A stretch of 64,000 nt of DNA from an uncultured Microbulbifer sp. (GTDB lineage: Bacteria > Pseudomonadota > Gammaproteobacteria > Pseudomonadales > Cellvibrionaceae): the NCBI RefSeq assembly GCF_947504145.1, contig NZ_CANNGQ010000001.1, forward strand, positions 806,001 to 870,000, read 5' to 3'. Below are positions 58,066 to 64,000 of this stretch, piece after piece. Positions within the stretch are counted from its first letter, which is position 1. The number at the start of each line of letters is the position of its first letter. Made by a program: the position numbers and the translations under genes. The notes beneath the pieces are model-generated. The model made no database searches. It was given only the letters and a program-made list of their open reading frames with translations, and was not told the origin of the DNA.

Positions 58066-58086
58066 TTACAAAAGACACTTATGTAA
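58066..58086. promoter_or_regulatory. Imperfect palindrome upstream of the TetR gene (candidate operator)
   Basis: TTACAAAAGACACTTATGTAA, 8 of 10 half-site positions match, 13 bp before the GTG start. Confidence 0.45.
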
Positions 58087-58099
58087 AAAGGATTGAGAA

Positions 58100-58780
58100 G
58101 TGTCGACTGCAGAACAGAATCGCCGTAAAAACCAGTTGTCGCCACGCCGGGAGCCCGTTCAGGCCCGGGCCCGGGAGCGGGCACGCCAGATACTGGATAC
58201 TACCGGCCGCCTGCTGGAACAGGTGGGTCTGAATGACCTCACAACCATTCTGATTGCCAAGGAACTCGGTGTTTCTGTTGGCTCTGTTTATCACTATTTC
58301 CCCAACAAGCACGCGATCCTCTACGCCATGGGTGAGCAGTGGCTGGCTAGTCTCACCGAGCGCCTGGATGAGCTGGCGGCGAGTGATCTCGAAAAGCTCA
58401 GCCTCAAAGACTTCCTCGACGACCTGCTGCAGCGCTGGGTCTCGGTCTATCGCGAGCAGCGGGGCTTGTTGCCCCTGGTGCAGGCAATGTGGGGGATCCC
58501 CGAATTACATGAGCTCGATGAGCGCCACGATGAGCTGGTGATCAGTCATCTGATCGATATGTTCCACAGGCTCGGATTTACCTGCCCACCCAACGAAACC
58601 AATCGTCTCGCACGGGCGACCCTGGAAACCTGCCACGCCATGTTGCTGGTGGTTGTGAATCAGCAGGGGATACGTGCCGAGCGCACCCGCGAAGACCTGC
58701 TCAATATGCTGTTGGTATTGCTGGAACCTCACCGCAATGACGAAAAGCCCTCTGGCCTGGATGATGTAGAGGCACCCTGA
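58100..58780 (+). CDS. TetR/AcrR family transcriptional regulator
   Basis: 'ARQILDTTGRLLEQVGLNDLTTILIAKELGVSVGSVYHYFPNKHAILYAM'; GTG start. Confidence 0.93.
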   Translation: MSTAEQNRRKNQLSPRREPVQARARERARQILDTTGRLLEQVGLNDLTTILIAKELGVSVGSVYHYFPNKHAILYAMGEQWLASLTERLDELAASDLEKLSLKDFLDDLLQRWVSVYREQRGLLPLVQAMWGIPELHELDERHDELVISHLIDMFHRLGFTCPPNETNRLARATLETCHAMLLVVVNQQGIRAERTREDLLNMLLVLLEPHRNDEKPSGLDDVEAP

Positions 58781-58795
58781 GGAGGAACACGCGTC

Positions 58796-59743
58796 ATGAC
58801 GAATACTCGCCAAACCGGCAGTCCCCAAGCCGATAGCCCCCAATCACCCGCGGTGAATAAGCTCATCATCGCGATTTCGTCGCGTGCCCTGTTTGATCTC
58901 CGCGAGAGCCATCAGGTTTATGAAGAGCAGGGCGTGGAAGCATTTTCGGCATATCAGGTGGCGCGCGAGAACGATGTGCTGCCCAAAGGTGAGGCGTTTT
59001 CCCTGGTAGAAAAATTCCTGCAGATCAATGAGCGGCTGGGCGGTGCACCGCGGGTGGAGGTGATTTTGCTATCGCGCAACAGCGCAGATACCGGATTGCG
59101 GGTGTTCAACTCTATCGAACACTACGGCCTCAGTATCAGCCGCGCGGCCTTCTGCAACGGCGGCAGTCCTTACCGTTATATCGCCCCCTTTGGTTGCCAT
59201 CTGTTCCTGTCCACTGACGGCGGCGATGTGCGAAGAGCGCTGGAGCAGGGCATTGCTGCGGCAACCCTGATACCCGGTGGCGCACGCCAGCGGGGTGACG
59301 AAGTACTGCGCTTCGCGTTTGACGGTGATGCGGTGATTTTCTCCGATGAGGCCGAGCAGATATTCAAGCGGGAAGGCTTGGCCGCATTCACCACTGCGGA
59401 GCGGGCGTCTGCCAGGCAGCCGCTGCAAGGGGGGCCTTTCAAGGGGTTTCTCGAAGCGCTGCAGCATTTGCAGGCAGAGTTTCATGCGGATGACTGCCCC
59501 ATCCGTACGGCGCTGGTCACCGCCCGCTCGGCACCTGCCCACGAGCGGGTGATTCGTACCCTGCGCGCCTGGAATATCCGTATTGATGAGTCCATCTTCC
59601 TCGGCGGCCTGCCTAAAGGTGAGTTTTTACGTGCGTTTGGGGCGGACGTATTCTTTGACGACCAACCCAATCACTGCGCCTCAGCAGGGGAGCACGTGGC
59701 GACGGGGCATGTGCCTCACGGTATCGCCAACCTCGAAGAATAG
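58796..59743 (+). CDS. 5'-nucleotidase family protein (cytosolic NT5C1-like)
   Basis: 'LIIAISSRALFDLRESHQVYEEQGVEAFSAYQ', 'VEVILLSRNSADTGLRVFNSIEHYGLSISRAAFCNG', 'LRFAFDGDAVIFSDEAE', 'FFDDQPNHC'. Confidence 0.88.
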   Translation: MTNTRQTGSPQADSPQSPAVNKLIIAISSRALFDLRESHQVYEEQGVEAFSAYQVARENDVLPKGEAFSLVEKFLQINERLGGAPRVEVILLSRNSADTGLRVFNSIEHYGLSISRAAFCNGGSPYRYIAPFGCHLFLSTDGGDVRRALEQGIAAATLIPGGARQRGDEVLRFAFDGDAVIFSDEAEQIFKREGLAAFTTAERASARQPLQGGPFKGFLEALQHLQAEFHADDCPIRTALVTARSAPAHERVIRTLRAWNIRIDESIFLGGLPKGEFLRAFGADVFFDDQPNHCASAGEHVATGHVPHGIANLEE

Positions 59744-59945
59744 CGCCGCATTTTCTAAGAAATAAAATTCCGCCAAAGTGTGGTCACTGGCGTATCAACC
59801 TCTCCATAAAGTCACTTTTAGTAACCCATTTATCGTTTTTAAGGCACGGTTATAGCCAGAAGTTGGCTCGCCAGTGTTTTCGCTGCTATGCTTTTCCCGC
59901 ATAAAGTCGCTAAGTTTTTATAACCAATCGCTGGCGTAAAAATGA

Positions 59946-60995
<1,050 letters not shown>

Positions 60996-61023
60996 CACTG
61001 TTGAATATTCCCGCCTATCAACG

Positions 61024-61053
61024 AAGAAACCCGGCCTGAAGCCGGGTTTCTTG
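61024..61053. terminator. Terminator between convergent cysB and the downstream redox-like gene
   Basis: AGAAACCCGGCCTGAAGCCGGGTTTCTT. Confidence 0.8.
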
Positions 61054-61093
61054 TATCTAAAGTGTGGGATTTGGCGCTAAAACTCCGGGCTGC

Positions 61094-61372
61094 TCAGCCC
61101 GCTTTGTTCAGCACTTCTTTCACAAACTTGAAGTACACCGTATAAACCTCCGGGGCTTTCCCTTCTTCCTCAACCACAAAAAACGGTGCGCGCTGGACAT
61201 TCAGCTGCTGCGCCAATTGCATGCCGGCGCTTTCCGGGTCCCGTTCGTCGGCGATCAGAGTTTCGTCGAGAAATTTTTCCTGATCATTTTCCTTCAGTTT
61301 CTGTTCTACATCGTTGCACTTGGCACACAGGGAGCCATCGGCAAGGACTTTCTTGACCAGGGTAATTCGCAT
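61094..61372 (-). CDS. Small thioredoxin/glutaredoxin-like protein
   Basis: 92 aa, 'LVKKVLADGSLCAKCNDVEQKLKEND' CxxC, 'LNVQRAPFFVVEEEG'. Confidence 0.7.
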   Translation of the reverse strand: MRITLVKKVLADGSLCAKCNDVEQKLKENDQEKFLDETLIADERDPESAGMQLAQQLNVQRAPFFVVEEEGKAPEVYTVYFKFVKEVLNKAG

Positions 61373-61566
61373 AAGAAGACTGCCTTGTTATCCGCGCCTG
61401 CTGCAATTGGCGGCAGGGTGCTGAAATTCTGAGTGGCGCGAAATCTAGCAGAGTGCGGGAGGCGGGGGAAATACCGTTGCGCAATAGATTTATAACCCGA
61501 TTTCCGGATGCAGGAAGAGCATGGATCTGCGGAAGCTGTCGGGCCGTACGGGCTAGAAAATACAGG

Positions 61567-62910
61567 TCAGGAAAAGCGCGCTTCCAGGGTTTCCATCAAT
61601 ACCCGCACCTTGTCGAGGCATTCCCGGTGCTCTGCGGCAGGGTCTGAGTCCGCGACTATGCCGCCGCCCGCGGCGCAGTGGATGTTTCCATTGCTCGCGG
61701 TGAGTGTGCGGATCGCGATGTTGGAATCGGCGCGCCCGCAACTGCTGATATACCCAATGCTTCCGCAATAGACACCGCGCGGGCTGCGCTCCAGCTCGCG
61801 GATAATCTGCATGGCCCGGCGTTTGGGGGCACCGGTAATAGAGCCGCCGGGGAATGTGGCTTCCAGCACCTGCGCGAACTCCAGGTCATCCGGTATCTGG
61901 CCGGTGATGGTGCTCACCAGATGATGCACATTGGCAAAGCTCTGTAGTTCAAACAGGTTGGGCACACGCACACTGCCGCGCTCGCAGATTTTGCCAAAGT
62001 CGTTGCGCAACAGATCCACGATCATCAGGTTTTCGGCGCGGTCCTTACGGCTCGCGGCCAGTGCGTTCGCCAGCTCGCTGTCCCGCGTCGCATCCTCGCT
62101 GCGCGGTGCGGTGCCCTTGATCGGTTCTGTCTGCAGGAAGTTGCCATCGGCGAGAATAAACCGCTCTGGGGACAGGCTGAGAATGTCTCCCTGGGGCATG
62201 GACAAAAAGGCAGAGAAAGGACCTGCGGCCACTTCACGCAGGGCCAGGTAGGCAGTGAGCGGTGTACCGCTGTACTGTGCCTGAAACCGCTGGGTGAAAT
62301 TTGCCTGATAAATGTCGCCGGCGCGAATGTAGTCGAGAATTCGCTGGATCTGAACCTGGTACTCGTCGGCACCAAATTCGTGGCGGAACCCGCCTGACAG
62401 TTTAAAGGCTTCCGTTTGCGGCGCACTTTCCCATTTCAGTGCGCGGAAGCGTGCGGTCAGATCGCGTTTCTGCACTTCGGTGCAGGCCGGATGGAAAACA
62501 AGGTGCGCGGCCTGCAACTGGTGATCAATGATCAATGCCCAGGTATAGAGACCAAAGTGTCCGGCGGGCAGTGGTGTGTCCCGGGTATCGGCGGGGAGGA
62601 AGTTGGCGGTTGCGCCGAGTTCGTACCCGGCATAACCAATCGCGCCGCCACAAAATGGCAGCTGCTGGTCTACTTCCTGGGGGGCCAGTTCACACAGTAG
62701 GTCGTCCAGGGCTTCGAAGGGTGCCTGTTCCGCAGCTGTGAGCGCGAGGTTACAAACCGGGTCTGCGCTCAGGATGTCAAAGCGCCCGCCGCGGGCGACA
62801 GGCTGGCCGGAATCCAGCCAGACCGGGCAGGGCAGGTCGGCCAGTGCAGCAAAGGCGGCACCGGCATTGCGGGAATAAGGCAGAGAAACTATTTGCAAAA
62901 CATCAACCAA
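61567..62910 (-). CDS. pabB: aminodeoxychorismate synthase component I
   Basis: 'GDIYQANFTQRFQAQ', 'SPERFI', 'PIKGTAPRSEDATRDSELANALAASRKDRAENLMIVDLLRNDFGKICERGSV', 'FPGGSITGAPKRRAMQII'; TTG start likely. Confidence 0.95.
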   Translation of the reverse strand: MVDVLQIVSLPYSRNAGAAFAALADLPCPVWLDSGQPVARGGRFDILSADPVCNLALTAAEQAPFEALDDLLCELAPQEVDQQLPFCGGAIGYAGYELGATANFLPADTRDTPLPAGHFGLYTWALIIDHQLQAAHLVFHPACTEVQKRDLTARFRALKWESAPQTEAFKLSGGFRHEFGADEYQVQIQRILDYIRAGDIYQANFTQRFQAQYSGTPLTAYLALREVAAGPFSAFLSMPQGDILSLSPERFILADGNFLQTEPIKGTAPRSEDATRDSELANALAASRKDRAENLMIVDLLRNDFGKICERGSVRVPNLFELQSFANVHHLVSTITGQIPDDLEFAQVLEATFPGGSITGAPKRRAMQIIRELERSPRGVYCGSIGYISSCGRADSNIAIRTLTASNGNIHCAAGGGIVADSDPAAEHRECLDKVRVLMETLEARFS

Positions 62911-63048
62911 ACTTCCGTGCGGGATCTCCGCACTGGCTCCACTTCAGCCCACTTGGGCTGCTCGCAATCGACGGACCCGAGAGGTTTCCTGGCACCGCCA
63001 TCTCTTAGGCGGCGCTACTTTACTCCAAAACCGGTTGCTATAGAAAAT

Positions 63049-63912
63049 CTAGCTGATTCTGCGCTCGATTCCGGCCTGGGACATCAAACGGGTGGCGAGT
63101 TCCTCAACGGAAAGTTCAGTAGCGTCGAGAAAGGGGATCTGCGCGCGGCGCAGCATCTGTTCTACCTGGCGCACTTCAAATTCACATTGCTCCGGAGAAG
63201 CGTAGCGGCTGTTGGCACGCCGCTCCTGACGGATGCTCACCAGGCGGCGTGGGTCGATGGTGAGGCCGAACAGCTTGTGTTGGAAAGGCCGCAGTATCTT
63301 GGGCAGCGCGGTGGAATCCATATCCTCTTCGGTAATGGGGTAGTTAGCCGCGCGCAACCCGAACTGCAGCGCCAGATACAGGCAGGTGGGGGTTTTGCCT
63401 GAGCGGGACACGCCAACCAGAATGATGTCGGCGCTTTCGAATTCGCGTGTGCGCCGTCCGTCGTCGTTGTCCATGGCAAAATGTACGGCGTCAATGCGCG
63501 CGGTGTATCGCCGATTGTCGGCGATACCGTGAGAGATGCCCACAGTTCGCACCGGGTCGGTACCAAACAGGGTCGCCAGTGGTGCCAGATAACTTTCAAA
63601 CACATCCAGCATCAGTGCGGAGCTCTGGTGCAACTGCTTGCGGATCTGATCGGATACGATACTGGTGATGATGATTGGCTGCAGGCCAGATTCTTCGGCG
63701 GCGCGCTCAATGCGCTGCAGTACCTGATTCACCCGTGCATCCGAGTCCACGTAGGGCACGGTGACCTGTTCCACCGGCTGATCGCGAAACTGCGCCAACA
63801 GACTGTGGCCAATCCCCTCTACAGTGAGGCCCGTGCCATCGGAAATAAAAAACGCCGTGCGTTTTTTGACGCTGGATGGGCCGGGCGCATTGCTGTGTTG
63901 CTGGTCATTCAT
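63049..63912 (-). CDS. ppsR: PEP synthase regulatory protein (bifunctional kinase/pyrophosphorylase, DUF299)
   Basis: 'RTAFFISDGTGLTVEGIGHSLLAQF', 'DIILVGVSRSGKTPTCLYLALQFGLRAANYPI'; start ATG 63912. Confidence 0.95.
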   Translation of the reverse strand: MNDQQHSNAPGPSSVKKRTAFFISDGTGLTVEGIGHSLLAQFRDQPVEQVTVPYVDSDARVNQVLQRIERAAEESGLQPIIITSIVSDQIRKQLHQSSALMLDVFESYLAPLATLFGTDPVRTVGISHGIADNRRYTARIDAVHFAMDNDDGRRTREFESADIILVGVSRSGKTPTCLYLALQFGLRAANYPITEEDMDSTALPKILRPFQHKLFGLTIDPRRLVSIRQERRANSRYASPEQCEFEVRQVEQMLRRAQIPFLDATELSVEELATRLMSQAGIERRIS

Positions 63913-64000
63913 TGGCTTTACTCTTGTTTGCGACTGCATGGTATCGCAAACCGCCTTGTTTCCGGAACGGTGGTCTCATACAACAGGTTAGTGGCAGCAA

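Overview
The window is a contiguous, gene-dense piece of a gammaproteobacterial chromosome. It looks Cellvibrionales/Microbulbifer-like from gene content, but that is inference. I see no integrase, transposase, phage module, CRISPR array or rRNA. Most of it is conserved housekeeping DNA: DAHP synthase, an AddAB-like helicase/nuclease pair, murI, rmuC, trmA, tusDCB-tusE, rne/rluC/maf, the yceD-rpmF-plsX-fabD-fabG-acpP-fabF-pabC-mltG-tmk-holB-pilZ-tatD run, mdh, asnS, bcp, yajC, cysB, pabB and ppsR, plus one tRNA-Ser(UGA). The less ordinary parts are: (i) a tight four-gene minus-strand cluster (17.3-24.2 kb) with a TVP38/DedA-like membrane protein, a six-hairpin glucosidase-like protein, a GT4 glycosyltransferase and an unusual fused alkaline-phosphatase-superfamily/EEP protein; (ii) an amine-catabolism-like module (glutamine-synthetase-like, FAD oxidoreductase, TonB receptor) whose three transcription units are each preceded by the same ~19-bp motif in the same orientation; (iii) a long rne leader with a perfect 11-bp long-range inverted repeat; (iv) several intergenic dyads and hairpins. 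All calls come from reading the sequence and supplied translations; no database search was run.
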